Below the pieces are notes generated by a model. The model was not told the origin of the DNA, ran no database searches, and saw only the letters and a list, made by a program, of their open reading frames with translations. Below, one piece after another: positions 32,240-45,510 of a DNA stretch of 64,000 nt (positions within the stretch are counted from its first letter, which is position 1; the number at the start of each line of letters is the position of its first letter). The stretch lies in assembly GCF_043290135.1 (NCBI RefSeq), contig NC_134710.1, positions 279,195,776 to 279,259,775 of the forward strand, written 5' to 3'. A program made the translations under genes and the position numbers. The stretch comes from Rhipicephalus microplus. Lineage: Eukaryota; Arthropoda; Arachnida; Ixodida; Ixodidae.

Positions 32240-34322
32240 GGCTGGTAATAACATGAAAATCATAAAACGTATGTCAGGAATGTCAAAATTTTTATTTCAT
32301 GGTCTTGCTGCATTTGTCACTTGCCACACTCAAGGTCCCAATACACTATGACGTGAACTGGCACCCGTCACGCCCGCGTTCACTTTATCGCGTCACACCG
32401 GCGGTGCCACGCCTTGCAGGTGGAGATTTGCATGCCATATACGTTGCATATACACGATTTTCTTTTCGACTAATGGGTGCCGCCACTTGGACTGATAAGC
32501 GTTTGTTTTATAGATGTTCTATGTCAGAAAATAGGATGATCGTGGTTATGAGACGTTTAATGTGCCGGCAAAGCCATTTCATGCGTCTGAGTTCATCAGA
32601 GCACTGTTTGTTTGTTTGATACTTGTACTAAAGTGCAACGTTATCAGTCCAAGGTGGCGGCGCTTAAGGGCGTCATGGAAAATGCACACGCCATGCTTCG
32701 TTCCTTTGGCGCTTACGCATTTGAGCGTGCCCGTCATCCCACCGTCACGATGAAAGGCAGATGCAGTGCTGTGTTGGTAACGTCGTCCGTCGGCGCGAAA
32801 CGCAGCATGTCTCATTTTGCAGCGGTTGCCGCTGCGCCGCATCGATGAACGCTTGTCGCGCAGTTCGTGCCTAGCGTTAGACTCTGACGTCAGTGCTCGT
32901 GTTTTGCTAGCGAAGCGTCGCTGCACCCAGCGTGCGCGCGCGTCAACGTTACGTCGGAGTATGTTTGGTCTATCATGATGCGCTCGCCGCCGTTTCGCTA
33001 GCTCCACATATACCACATTTGCTATTACCGGACGTGAATGAACGGCGAAGCGATGTGACTGGTTAAAATATAATAATCATGATATGCGTGTCATATAGCA
33101 ACACGACTACACGCTACGCTCATAGCATGCTCGCGGCCGTTTCACTAGCTCCACACACATTGAATGTTGGTGACGTGAATTGATTACGAAGAGGAATGAC
33201 ACGTCCGAACATGTTAATTAATACAAGGAATACATGTATGAAAAATTTACCTATACCTGGCTACGTAGTGCTGATATTAAAGGGACATAGCAAGCTGCCT
33301 CATTCGTGCTTCGCATATCATTGGTTCCCTCTGTGCGTGGGATCTGCCCAATTTTTACTGAGCAAGCAGAGGCTGGCTGCTCTCGACGAAAATTCTGATA
33401 TGTAAACTCCATGTCTTCCAGGACGTCACTTTAACGTGAAGAATATAGAGAATGACACTGATGGTCAACGGCACCTTCCGAAATTGTTTTCGTAACGTCG
33501 CGCAAACCTGATATTGCACCTTCAGACCAGATACAATGAACCCAATGAGCCTAACGTTCAAGATCAGGTGAACCAGTTTTGTTCATCTGTACAGATAAGA
33601 TTCTAGGCAAAACGCGTTCCTGGGAAATTGTCTTAGCGCTATCACTGCATAAATGTGAACCCATTAGTCACCATAGTAAGACTGAAACAAGTTTAATCAT
33701 GCATGTATAATTTTAGCGGAAAACTTGCTTTAGCGCCAACTGCATTGCGAATTTAGTTGATGCAGCAACGGTACGCTCCGGCTGCCCTATGCCCCATCCA
33801 TATGCTGTTTCTATTTGCGGCGGCTTTGGCATGGTCCTACTTCTTCTCTCCAGCAGAACGGCAGTGCGACCGATGCTGACATAAGGTTCATATATTGCCA
33901 CTTTCGGTGATAGTTGGCTAAAGGGCGCAGCCAAGTACCATTTTCTGAGGGAAGTGTTGTTTTGACATTTTTAAGCATTAAAAAAAGCTAGCTCAACGCG
34001 TAAAATCTTTTAAAATCAACGCCGGTCGCGTTCTTTATCTGTTGAATGCATGAAATACGCCCCTGCTCCTATCATGCTGTGTTCACTTCGAACAATTCAA
34101 CTTTAGGGGAAACCTCCTAATCTATTACAGTTGCTGTTCCTCTTTACATTAAACATATTCTGTAAATACCGTTTGTCGACACATTTAGCACGTCGTGACC
34201 CTGCAGATACAAATTATGTTCTGCCGAACAAAAGTGACGAATTCCAACTACTTAAATGGCACTGAAATTTGAATTCACCGAAAAAATTGACGAAGACAAC
34301 AAGGAACTCGCGGGCTAAGAAT
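32240..34322. repeat. CATGA-rich block and spacer, unit 2
   Basis: Counterpart of 17434-19521, including the ~230-bp extra interval (about 32458-32685) and the degenerate copy of the roughly 180-bp repeat (about 34206). No gene seen. Confidence 0.55.
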
Positions 34323-34578
34323 ATTGATTGACTGATTGATTGATTGTTATGTGTGCTTTAACGTCCCTAAACCACCATAGGAGTACGAGAGACTCCGTAG
34401 TGGAGGGCTCCGGAAATTTCGACCACCTGGGGTTCTTTAACGTGCACCCAAATCCGAGCACACGGGCCTACAACGTTTCCGCCTCCATCGGCATTGCAGC
34501 TGCCGCAGCCGGGATTCGAACCTGCGACCGGCGGGTCCCCAGCAAAGTACCTTAGCCACTAGACCAACGCGGCGGGGG
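34323..34578 (-). mobile_element. Ruka-like SINE, unit 2
   Basis: Same site, orientation and tail as the unit 1 copy. The B box region reads GGTTCGAATCCC, nearer the consensus than in unit 1. Confidence 0.85.
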
Positions 34579-34789
34579 CCACTCAAAAATAAATCTTGCG
34601 GCATTTTAAGGAAGGGACCAGGAGCAAATTAAGGACTTACGTATTCATTCTTTTTTTTTTACTTTTTTAGTGCTCAGTTGGCAAGGAATGAACGTTACCT
34701 ATTTGGCGATTTGTTTTACTGACTTAGCTTTCGGCAGTCGACCCATACACCAACAACCGAATCTTTAAAGGTACCGCGATGTCTTGTGT

Positions 34790-34861
34790 GGCTCGTTGGT
34801 CTAGGGGTATGATTCTCGCTTAGGGTGCGAGAGGTCCCGGGTTCAAATCCCGGACGAGCCC
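34790..34861 (+). tRNA. tRNA-Pro(AGG)
   Basis: Identical in sequence to the copy at 20263: all four stems pair, the anticodon loop is TTAGGGT and both internal promoter boxes are intact. T-rich terminator at about 34866-34890. Its 5' flank is that of the copy at 19986 and its 3' flank that of the copy at 20263, so unit 2 carries a single tRNA where unit 1 has two. Confidence 0.93.
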
Positions 34862-35563
34862 AACAATTTTATTTTTTTTTATTTTTTTAGCTATGACGTG
34901 ACCAAAAATACAGTTTTGTCTTAAATGCCAGTTTTACTTATACTGGCAAATCTGTTAAGCAGGTCATTAGTCCATGCAAAGCCAAAAGAAATCTGTTAAC
35001 CGTCACCGGCATTCGCTCTGTTTATTCTCTTCTTTCTTTTCATCCTCTTCCTCTTCTGCACCGCCTACAATTAGCCGCGCCAATTTTTAGGGCGATTGAT
35101 TTAATAACAAGAGAACGAGTGAGGTAATTCACCAACATTTCTCTGTAGTTAGAAGTGCAAGAACTTGTTCCCGTCACATCCATTGTAAGGCAGGGATATG
35201 CGACGGGTGCGTATTTGCCCGGCATGAGAAGCTATATCTATTGTATTATTTATATTGTTTCTGCAAGTCCAATCTGGAAACTTTTCTTCTGTACCCGTAC
35301 ATGCGATTGTATAAAAGCATCATCCACGTAACCATCCAACTGATAAATTTCGTTGGAAATTGGTGCTTGTGTTCATGAGGTTCTTCTCACTTCTTTTCTC
35401 TGCTCACTTTTATTTATAGCCCCATTTCTCAAATGATATTCAGCTGGCAATCTGGAAGTTTCCAAATGATTAGCTTCCCAGTCATTCACCTTTCTATTTG
35501 TGTTTATTTCCTTCTCCAATCAGTGAGTTATTAGAATGGTGTCACCCAGGTGTTGTCGTCCCT
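34862..35563. other. tRNA 3' flank, unit 2
   Basis: Counterpart of 20335-21037 with more divergence than seen left of the tRNA. No gene seen. Confidence 0.5.
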
Positions 35564-35636
35564 GTCTCGTGAGTTGGTTTGGTGAAAATTCTGGGATTTG
35601 GAGCAAGCATTTCCGCGTTCAAAACCTACACAAGGC
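35564..35636 (+). pseudogene. Second tRNA-Pro-like relic, unit 2
   Basis: As at 21038, but the B box is damaged (CGTTCAAAACC) and the 3' acceptor reads ACAAGGC. Confidence 0.6.
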
Positions 35637-35900
35637 AACACATTTTTACTGCCTTTTTTTCATTAAAAACACTATTGTTTTCTCAAAGTAGAGTATTGGC
35701 ACTCCAATATACAGGAACATTTATGCTGCTTGAACTCTTGTTAAGGAATCCTGAGATTGTATGTGCCAAAAGCACAATATCAATATGAGACACGCCCTTG
35801 CGGAGAGCTCCATACCTTCGGCATTTTGTAGTTTCTTAGGATATGCCTAACTTTGCGTAAACGGTCCACTTATGTTTCACCTCCATTGAAAAGCGGCCGC

Positions 35901-35976
35901 TGCGGCCGGGATCAAACCCGCGTCTTTCGGGTTAGCAGGCGAGCACCGCAAGTACTGTGCGTCCACCGCGGCCTGC
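35901..35976 (-). repeat. Reversed tRNA-like / SINE head, unit 2
   Basis: Counterpart of 21371-21445, with CCGCGGCC at the head end, which improves the acceptor-like pairing with CGGCCGGGATC. Confidence 0.6.
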
Positions 35977-37247
35977 GTGATCTCCTTTGTAGCGTGAACA
36001 TTTGTAGCGTGCGCCTCTAAATTTACACAATTCTTTAAGTGCGTACATACAGTCAAAGCTACGAAGGCTAAAGGCTACGAGGTTTGATGGAGCATAGCAT
36101 TGAAAAGGTACTAAAGCAGCTGCTTAACTTTCTGTCGTCACCGTTTATTTATTCCTTCGAACGTTGTGCCTACTATGCATGTGAATATTTATGCCTTAGG
36201 ACGTGCCTTCATTAAAATCCAATCGTACTAAATGAACCTGCTGACTCACTCACTTCGTGGGGTCTTTATAATTCCTGGTGGTACTAGTAGCTTCACAGTT
36301 TAGCTTATTACTGCAGAACGAATGAAATGCCTGTTAGTCTTAAAAAACAACTAAGCATCGCTTCTACATTCCGAAGAGTTTCAACACTTGCAGCTCACAT
36401 CGAACACCGTGAAATGCCCTTTCCATCGAAGTTCCCTCACATGATTTTGCTTTAAGGTTCCTTGAATAAATCATTATCTTCACAAATGGGGTTTTTTTAT
36501 TATGTAACTTATGCGCAGTTTTTAATGAACCAGAAACAATAAATCACTGCCTTCTCACATGCCACAGTTTCACCTCATTCCGCCGAATAATTATTTCGAG
36601 GCCGATTGGTATGCTGGGATTGAAATTTAATACATCCACCCTTTTATCGTTAGAGCCGGTCAGTAAGGTGCGGGCCGCCGTGTTATTCTGTCAGGGCTAC
36701 ATAAATTCATTCAGGTAAGCGAAAGGGTACGCTGCTAGGGGTATCGGCGGATAAATTTCATTCATTGTCCCCCTTCTTCTTTTGTGATATTTTAAAAAAA
36801 AATGGTGAATTGATACCTTTCGCCCTTTGCACTATCTTGTCAATAATCATCTTTTTCTTATCTGATTGCTCTCAGTTTGAACATGCATTGACTGAAAATT
36901 TTGTTATAAGGTACAGCGTAGCTATCTTTCTTGTGGGTATGAGCGAAGATTTTCTAGGCGAGAAAACAAACGTTTAAAATCAGTTGTCCACTGGCGCCTG
37001 GGTCCGTCTTCCTTCGTGTCGCTTCGTTCTCTGGCACAATTTACGATAAATAGAATTTCAAAATAACAACAAGGCCAAACGGTTATACTATTTAAGCGAT
37101 GAAGATTGATAGAGGGTTTCTTATGTATAAGTTGATCTTATTTTTCTTCCTTGCACCGACATCTCTAATAATCAGGTAACGTAATTTGGAGTTTTTCTAC
37201 AGCTGACTATATAGTAAGACCTCCGCACTCCTACTTATCTTTGCGCA
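35977..37247. other. Pre-vasa flank, unit 2
   Basis: The same conserved blocks as before copy b, with many substitutions. GGTATCGGCGGATAAATT at about 36739 gives one of the empty sites for the LINE found in unit 3. No gene seen. Confidence 0.55.
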
Positions 37248-38918
37248 TAAGGAAGAAGTGAACAAAGACCGGTGCACGTGTATGCTGCTCCGAGGAAGCT
37301 AGAAGGAAGACGACGACGCTGATGTTTCCAACCTGTTATCCTCTGGGTCGTCGTTACGGCTTTCAATCAGCATTAGTCGGCTTTGGCCGAGGCCGCGGCG
37401 TGGATAAGCCAACTTTGGGTCGAAGAGCACCAGCTGCAAGGCGACAAGGTGTTGAACCACCACGACAGATTCCTCAGGCTTGGCCATGAGAGGCCAGTCC
37501 AATGGTGCACCGACAGAGTTCAGCTGAGACAACCCCAATAATTCTGCCAGGTATGGTTGGAACTGCAATGGTGTGTAGAAATCAACAATTTTGTAGGGGC
37601 GGTAGCCTCGGACGACCCTTGGCAAGAGAAACATTCGAGTAGCAGTTGAAAGGTTGAACCCAGTTCGAGATTTGGACAATGCTCCGGGAGGTTTGGTGGT
37701 AGGGGCAGTTTCGGGAGCGACCATTCTGGAAAGGAGGAAGAAGGAGAGCGTGTTTCAAGTGCAACCAAGAACGATACCCCAGAAGAGACTGCCCGAACGC
37801 AGACTCCGAAGGCGGCCCCGGAAGAGGTTGTTTCAAGTGTGGAGAGGAAGCTCACTTGAATCGTGAATCTCTCAAGGAAGACTCCGCTTAGGTGTGTGGT
37901 GGACTCTCGTGGTAGAGGCTGCTTTAGGTTTCGTCAGGACGATCACATGAGCCGAAACTGCCCAAACACTGATACCTCACGTGGTGGTAGAGGCGGTAGA
38001 AGAGGCTGCTTCAAATGTGGCGAGGAAATCACCGTCAGTCGAGAATGCCCAACAGCTTCCAGCGTTAACAGACCCAAGAGCGGCTGCTTCAACTGTTAAT
38101 AAGAGACTGATATTGGCCAGGACTGTATCACATTACAGCAGGAGTGGTGTTCCAAGGGATGTTGCAAGTGTGGCGAGGAAGGGCATAGGAGCCGCGAGTG
38201 CCCCCACCCGGACGCGGGCGGCAGACGACGGAGAGACTGCTCCAAGGATGAGGGTTACCAGCACCGCGGTTGCTTCAAGTGCCAGTAGAAGGGCCACACG
38301 GTCAATACTGCACGAACGAGGTTGTGCCTCGCATGGGACCACGATAGAAATCCAATGGAGGCACCCCATATTCGGCCATCTCTTCCTACGGAGCAGAACA
38401 CGCTCTTCTCGACCATCCCCAACGGCATCTTGTTCAACAAGTACGATATCCTTCCCCTGGAAGTTAGTGAGCCTCAGTTCCGCATGTCGTTCACAAGCTT
38501 CGAGCAATTGAGCCTGTAGGACCTCCTGCTGCAGAACTTGCGGCGCGAAGTATGTCAAACCGACGCCCGTACAGAAGTACGCCGTTGAAATATCTTTGAC
38601 TGTGCAGGACTTGATGACCTGCGTATAGGCTAGATCTGGAAATACGGCACCATTCGGCTTGCCTGTTCTGAATACGTTCCTGAGTGACACTGGCCCAAAA
38701 AACCCCTCTTAATAGCCCTTGCACACTCTGAAGGGGGTCTTCCTGTTGCCAATCTACGAATTCTTTATCTAGATAGCCCAGGATGCACACCTGTACGCCT
38801 AGGAGTCGATCCACAAGACTGTGCTTCTGTACGGGGGGACATCGGTGCGGCACCAGCAGGCCATCATCTCTCAACTCTCCCTTCCTGGTGGCCACCATCG
38901 GTCTTATTTAAAGTCGCA
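37248..38918 (+). pseudogene. vasa: vasa/DDX4-like fragment, copy d (subtype 2)
   Basis: The best-preserved zinc knuckle run in the window: CCKCGEEGHRSREC is intact at about 38161-38202, with CFKCGEE and CFRFRQDDHMSRNC neighbours that have lost one ligand. The linker FNKYDILPLEVSE is near 38430 and FEQLSL at about 38500. Motif I reads RSGNT (38632-38646), so the Walker lysine is Asn. Stops follow FEQLSL, as in copies b and f. The fragment ends at the VATI-like block, then AAAGTCGC. Counterpart of copy b, but with more differences than exist between a and c. Confidence 0.82.
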
Positions 38919-41216
38919 ATGATATAACAATTCCTTGAACACGTATATCGCTAATAATGTTAAAAATAATATCGTTTGTATTAACGTTCATATGGTCAAT
39001 ATCGTATTTCATATTGTTATTGTACATTTCATAGTGTTCATTATTGTTCTTTTTAGTACGTATTTAAATCGTATTTATTATTCATATTGTTCTATTGATT
39101 TACCCATATTATCCTCAGGGCAAACTGGTATTACAAAGGAAATGCGTTTTTTACAAAATGATGTGAACGAAAAGCAGCGAATGTGGTTACATCGTGAAAG
39201 TAAATATCTTCTAAATACAATCTCAGCTAATGCACTATTAATACATGTTAGCGAAAAAAAACAGAACCTGAATATACAATGTTGGCTATTGCAAAAAATA
39301 GACCAAATAAAAGACAGCTAATCACAACAATGTCACTGGGAAGTCTGTTTCAGTTCTTCGATGTGCGTGGCAAAAATGAATGGAAAGATTTGAGTGTCAT
39401 GAAAGGATGCCTAATTCTTCATGGTGGTCAATGTGGCTTGATATGAACTGTGAATGAGGAAGTATTTGGTCTTGCAATATGGGATAATGGTATATCTCGT
39501 AAAAATGCGTTAAACGGAAGACTTGTCTACGTAAGGATGGGAATGAAACGAGAGTTTTCATCGTTGAAATGCTCACGGGTCTGTCATAGTTAGACAATAT
39601 AAAACGCAGTTATTCCGAACAAGCTCAAGGACAGTTAACACAGTAATATAGGTTATAGTTAATATAATACCATATTTGCGACTTACAATTATCGCCTAAA
39701 GCGCAAGAACGCCAAACGCTTAAAATTTCAGACGACCCTGTTTTATTTTTATGAGGGTCTCCGTATTGTTTCGGTTTTTTGATATTTTAGATTTTGTATA
39801 ATTTTGCTAGGATAATCAAATTAGCTGTATTTCTTCCATATCTATAACATGACAGTTCGTGCAAGAATATTCGAATATTACCTTCCACTTTAGATATAGG
39901 TTTCTTTGACTTGTTTACTTTAATGACTCTTTGGCTTAGGTATTCTTATGAATGTGCTATTTGTATAAATCCTATACTCAAGTGTGTACTAATTTGTGGA
40001 GAAAGCATCAGAGGTGTATTGGGTAACATACCTATGTTAATAGGTCAACACAGCTTGTGGCGGGTGCGCATGAAGGTTCAGCATGCGGACGCGAATCTTT
40101 GAAGTGTACGTAGATAATAAATTCGAAGCCTTTGCTACATAAGACGAATACATACACAAATCTCAATGAAAAAAAAAACATAATCGATTCGTTAAGTGAA
40201 GAATAGTTGACATTACTATCCTTTCTAGAGAGCGGTAGTTTCATATTCTCTTTGTAAAACGATGTGGTAACGTATGCTATTGAAAAACTCTCTTTAGGTC
40301 GGTCGGGCGCGATAGACCAGACGTCTTTGCCAATGTGTAGACCCGTTGGACTGGCCATAGCTGCGTCTTTAAATATGATCTGCGTAGCGCAGCATTCCAC
40401 TTGGCCCCATCCGACCTACAGGGCTCTGAGCGTCAATGCCTGAGGCCAGTTCAGTTTACTCTGCGGTGACAGATACTTTCACCTCCTCAGCTTAAAGACT
40501 TTAGTAAGTTCATTGTACGTCGTTCGGAATAATTATTGTCTAGGGTGTCATCGCCGTGCCGTTGAGCAGCTCAGAAAAGTATTTAAAACACGTGCATTGG
40601 TATGGCAGTATCTTCTTCCTTACGGGGCTGTCTACGATCCAGATCATGGCATACTTCATTTACATAAAGAAATATGCCCATATGCTTGTTTGCTTTCTTG
40701 TTTTATTTGATTTATTTCAAGGCATTCTATATGTATTGCTTCACTCAGCGATCTTCAATCCATTGTTTTTATGCACTATACTATCACAAAATTCTTATCC
40801 ACAGATACATTTTCGTTAGCACTTAATTCATGCTTTCATCTCATTTCACTTCTTTATTGCTATCATCAAGCTCCTGTGTATCATGCCTATTTCTCATAGA
40901 GGTTTCATAACTTTTTCAGAAGGATACTCGGCAGGAGCGGAATCATGAATATGAATATGTACCCACAGGACTGGGACCAACCACGCTGGACTAGTTCATC
41001 TATGAAGACCACAATATCTTTTCCCCTTCTTTCCCGGGTTCTCTCTCTCCTGTTTTTTTGAAATTAAAATCGTGAAAGAGTGTGGCAATAAAAAAATTAA
41101 GCAGATCTCACGTACCATGGGAACCCAAGTCATGCTAATCAGGCGGATGGAACGTGACTGTGTTGGATTGTTTTAATTGCGAAGCATTTCTTAGCGAACC
41201 AGAGGCACTTTCAGCG
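38919..41216. other. AT-rich array spacer, unit 3
   Basis: Homologous to 14951-17377 but clearly diverged; closest to the unit 4 spacer. A 128-codon hydrophobic reading frame at 38935-39321 is not conserved in the other units, so I treat it as chance. No gene seen. Confidence 0.55.

Positions 41217-41302
<86 letters not shown>
41217..41302. repeat. (TCTA)n microsatellite, unit 3
   Basis: About 21 repeats. Followed by CACAGCCGCCTACGACG, a right flank shared only with unit 4. Confidence 0.95.
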
Positions 41303-43945
41303 CACAGCCGCCTACGACGTTTAGCTCCCCTGGCCGCTTCGATAATTATATCGATACAAATATTGGTAGGGCATCACATGACTGTATGTTGAGCATAATT
41401 GACTAGCAATAACATGAAAATCGTCACATGTCTGTCATGAATGTCATGATTTACATTTCATGCTCTTGCTGCACTTGCGATGGTTTCGTCTGCATGGCAT
41501 GTTGCAAAATATGGTAGAACATGACTGCATGGCGAACACAAGCGACAAACCCTAGCATGAAAATTATGACACGCATATAATGTAACAACCTGACTGCATG
41601 CCACTCTCATGATGCAGCCGCGGCTATTTCACTAGCTTCACAGATGCCAAATGTGGTATTACCTCACGTGAATGGAAGATGTATGTATGTCACCGGTGCA
41701 AGCATGATAGTCATGAGATGCGCGTCATGTAAGAACATGACTACATGCCACACTCAAAGCGCCAATAATTTTCGACGTGACCCAGCGCCCATTGAGCTGG
41801 CGTTCATTTTTCTCGCGTCACACCTGCGTTGTCACGCTAGGCGTCGATCTGCATGCCGTATACCTTGCATATACTCACAAGCGCGCGCCCCGCTGCATTG
41901 CTTTGACGCATGCGCGTTTGAAGACGCCCGGCGTCCCCCGGTCATGAAAAAAAGGCAGACGACTTGCTGTCTGAGTAACGTCGCCGGCACGAAATGCAGC
42001 ATGTCGAATTTGGCACCGGTTGCCGCTGCACCGCGCCGACGAACGCGGGTCCCACCGGTAATTATTGGCGTCAGACTCTGACCGGCGACAGTGCTCGGGT
42101 TTTGCTATAGCGTAGCGTCGCTGCGCCCAGCGTGCACGCGCGTCAATGTTTCGTCGGAGGATATTGAGTCCTTCATAATTTGGTCGCCGCTGTTTGGCTA
42201 GCTTCATGTAGAGCAAATTTGGTATTACGGGACGTGAATGGCCGGCTAAAGTATGTTACTGGTGCAAACATTATAATCATTAGATGTGTGTCAAGTAACA
42301 ACATGAGTACATTCCACGCTCACAGTGCGCTAGCGCCCGCTTCGCTAGGTTCACATATACCAAATTTTGGCGGCGTAAATAGGTTATGAAGGTAAAAGAC
42401 ACGTCCAAGCATGATAATCATGGCATGGAAGTCATGTACGGCATAATTCACCCCGACCTCGTAACGTTTTGCTAATTTTAAAGTGACATATCAACCTGCG
42501 TCACTCGTGCATCGCGTATCATCGATTCTCCCTGTGCGTGGAATCTTTCCATTTTTACTGAGTGAAAAGTTATCAAGTTCCGCCATTGTTACGTTAACGC
42601 ATAGAGATGCGTTAACAGCCACATAGGTTTTTTAAAACTATTTGTGCAATGTCGCGTAACGATATCAACACAACATGAATATTAGCAAAAACAGAAGCGG
42701 TAAGCCGATGCAAAGAGCTGGTGCTCGGGATAATGGTAGCTCTACCCTGCTACATAAGACAACTTAGGGAGAATGTGCCTATTTAAAATTGACGTTACCC
42801 GACGACACGGCTGTATCATAACAGCGGCGAATACTGGCTATTGTAATTAGTATTGTAGAAACTAACCTTCACTTCTAAGGCCGTTTTCATGCCTGGTATT
42901 TCGTTTCATGAGGTTGGATTGAACCAGAACTCTTAGGTCACTCAGCTGCTCACTAGTGGCGTGAGCGTTGCCTTCGGGGTTAATTAGCAGTTTATCAGCA
43001 AGCAAAGGCTGGCTGCTCTCTACAAATATTCTGATATGTAAACTCCATGTCCACCAGGACGTCACTTTATCGTGAAGAATATCACAAATCACACTGATGG
43101 TCAAGGGCACCTTCCGATACTGTGGTCGTAACGTCGCACAACCCTGACATTTCACCTTTAGAGCTGAATGAACTTATTGAACCTAATGGTCATGATCAGG
43201 TGAACCAGTTTTGATCATCAGTACAGATAAGATTCTGGGCAAAACACGTTCCAGGGAAATTGGTTTAGCGCAATCACTATTTAGACGGGAACCCATTAGC
43301 CAACATATTTGCCTGGAACGAGTTTAGCCAGCTATAATTTTAGTGGTAAACTTCCTTCAGCTCCAACTACACAGCAAATTTAGTTGATGCAGGAGCTGTA
43401 CGCTCCAATCTGCCTTATGACCCATCCATATTTAGTCGTTACTTTCGGCGGCTTTGGCATGGTACTACTTATTCTCTCCAGCAGAACGTCAGTGCGAACT
43501 ATGCCTACATAAGGTTCATATATTGCAATTTTTTTGATGAGTTGGCTGAAGGGCGCAAGCGAGTACCGTTTTCCGAAGAAGTATAGTTTTAAAATTTTTT
43601 CGCATAAAACGAAGCTAGCTCAACGCGTACAATTATTGCGAACCAACGCTGGCCACATCCTTCTTCTGTTGAGTGCATGAAATACGCCACTGCTCCTATC
43701 ATGCTGTGTTAATTTCCAACACTTTAACTATAGGGGAAAGCTCATATTCCACTACAGTTGCTGTCAACCTTTACGTTAATAAAATTGCGTAAATACCATT
43801 CGTGTACACATTTCGTACGTCCTGACCAGATAGATATTATGTTCCACCAAAGAAAAGTGAATATTGCCAACTACTTAAACGGCACTAAGTTTTTAAGTCA
43901 CCGAAAACATGGATGAAGATGGCAAGTAACTCGTGGGCTTAGAAT
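41303..43945. repeat. CATGA-rich block and spacer, unit 3
   Basis: Contains at least three monomers with CTAG(C/G)TTCAC-type starts near 41633, 42197 and 42343; the last two are 146 bp apart. The GC-rich interval at about 41780-42190 separates the first two and lacks the extra ~230 bp of units 1 and 2. Additional CATGA-rich sequence at 41310-41630 is shared with unit 4 only. No gene seen. Confidence 0.55.
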
Positions 43946-44183
43946 ATTGATTTATATGTGGGCGTCCACATCCCAAAACCACCATAGGAGTACGAGAGAC
44001 CACGTAGTGGAGGCCTTTGCAAATTTAAATCATCTGGGGTTCTTTAAGGTGCACGCGAATCTGAGCACACGGGATACAGCATTTCCACTTCCATCGAAAA
44101 TCCAGCCGCCGCGGCCGGGATTCGATCCCATACCAGCGGGTCAGCTGCCGAGTACCTTGGCCTTTGGCCACCATGGCGGGGGG
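43946..44183 (-). mobile_element. Ruka-like SINE, unit 3
   Basis: Same insertion site (GTGGGCTTAGAATATTGATT) as in the other units. The CAAT tail is lost and the head is damaged (GGCCAAAGGCCAAGG in place of the A box), so it is older-looking and immobile. Confidence 0.8.
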
Positions 44184-44387
44184 CTGCATAAAAATAAATA
44201 TTCTGGCATTTTGAGGAATAAACTGGGAACAAATTAAGGACAGACGTATTCATGTCTTTACTTTTTAGGGCTCAGTTAGCAAGGGATGGACGTTACCTAT
44301 TTGGCGATTTGTTTTACTGAACTAGTTTTCGGCAGTTGACCAATATACCAACAATCTAAGCTGCAAAGGTACCGCGAGCATGTGTGT

Positions 44388-44460
44388 GGCTCGTTGGTCT
44401 AGGGGTATGATTCTCGCTAAGGGGTGCGAGAGGTCCCGGGTTCAAATCCCGGACGAGCCC
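44388..44460 (+). tRNA. tRNA-Pro-like with an 8-nt anticodon loop
   Basis: 73 nt. Acceptor, D, anticodon and T stems all match the intact copies, and the A and B boxes are unchanged. The only differences are in the anticodon loop, which reads TAAGGGGT (8 nt) in place of TTAGGGT. A T-run terminator follows. In known tRNA biology an enlarged proline anticodon loop can read four bases and suppress +1 frameshifts, as in bacterial sufA and sufB. Here it is as likely to be a dead copy, or a base-count error in a G run. Confidence 0.7.
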
Positions 44461-45171
44461 AAGTTTTTTTTTCTTTTTAGCAATCGGCTACGACGTGACC
44501 GAAAATGCAGTTTCGTCTCAATTGTCAGTTTTACTTTTAACGGCAAATCTGTTAAGCAGACCATTAGTCCATGCATAGCCAGGAGAAAACTGTTTAAACC
44601 TTGACCGGCATGCACTCTGCTTATTCTCTTCTTCATTTTCATCCTCTTCCTCTGCTTCACCGCCTAAAACCAGCCGCAACGATTTTTTACGGCGATTGAT
44701 TCAATAACACGGGAACGAATGAGGTAGTTCACCAACATTTCTCTGTAGTTAGAAGTGCAAGAACTTGTTTCCATCACATCCATTGTAAGGCAGGAATATG
44801 CGACGGGTGCGTATTTGCCCAGCATGAGAACCTATATCTATTGTACAAATAATATTGTTTCTCTAAGTCACATCTGGAAACTTTTCTTTTGTACCCGTAC
44901 ATGCGATTGTATAAAAGCATCATCCTCGTAACCATCCACCCAATAATTTTAGTTGGAAATCCGTGTTTGTGTTCATGTGGTTTTTCTCACTTTTTTACTC
45001 GGCTTACTTTTATTTTTAGCCCCATTTTCTCCAATTATATTAAGCTGGCGAACCAGAGACTTCCAACCGCTTAGCTTCCCAGTCATTCACCTTTCTATTC
45101 ATGTTTATTTTGTTCTGCAATCAGTGAGTTATTAAAAAGGTGTCACCATGGCGTTGTCGTCATCCCTATCT
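44461..45171. other. tRNA 3' flank, unit 3
   Basis: Counterpart of 20335-21037, almost identical to unit 4 from about 44880 onward. No gene seen. Confidence 0.5.
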
Positions 45172-45240
45172 GGCTCGTTGGTTTGGGGAAAATTCTGGGT
45201 TTTGGTGCATAAAGTTCCGGGTTCAAAACCTGTACGAGAC
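45172..45240 (+). pseudogene. Second tRNA-Pro-like relic, unit 3
   Basis: The head GGCTCGTTGGTTTGGGG is close to tRNA-Pro, the B box region is GGTTCAAAACC, and the anticodon arm (CTGGGTTTTGGTGCATAAA) does not pair. Ends ACGAGAC. Confidence 0.65.
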
Positions 45241-45510
45241 ACAACACTTTTCTCTGCCTTCTTTGTCTAAATACACCATTGTTTTCTAGAAGTTGACAAT
45301 TGGCACTCCACTGTATGGGAACATTTGCGCTGCTTGAAATCTTGTTCAGGAATTCTGAGAATGTATGTGCCAAAAGCACAATATGAATATGAGACACGCC
45401 CTTGCGGAGTGCTCGACAATTTCGACATTTTGTAGTTTCTTAAGATACACCTAACTTTGGGTAAACGGTCCACCTGTGTTTCACCTCCATTGAAAAGCGA
45501 CCGCTGGGGC

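Noticed and set aside
38133..38690. 185-codon antisense frame over vasa copy d
   Set aside because: The + strand carries the zinc knuckles and helicase motifs; the antisense frame is their shadow and is broken in the other copies.
38935..39321. Hydrophobic 128-codon frame that could suggest a membrane protein
   Set aside because: AT-rich spacer gives runs of Ile, Val and Tyr by composition; the frame is absent from the homologous spacers of units 1, 2 and 4.
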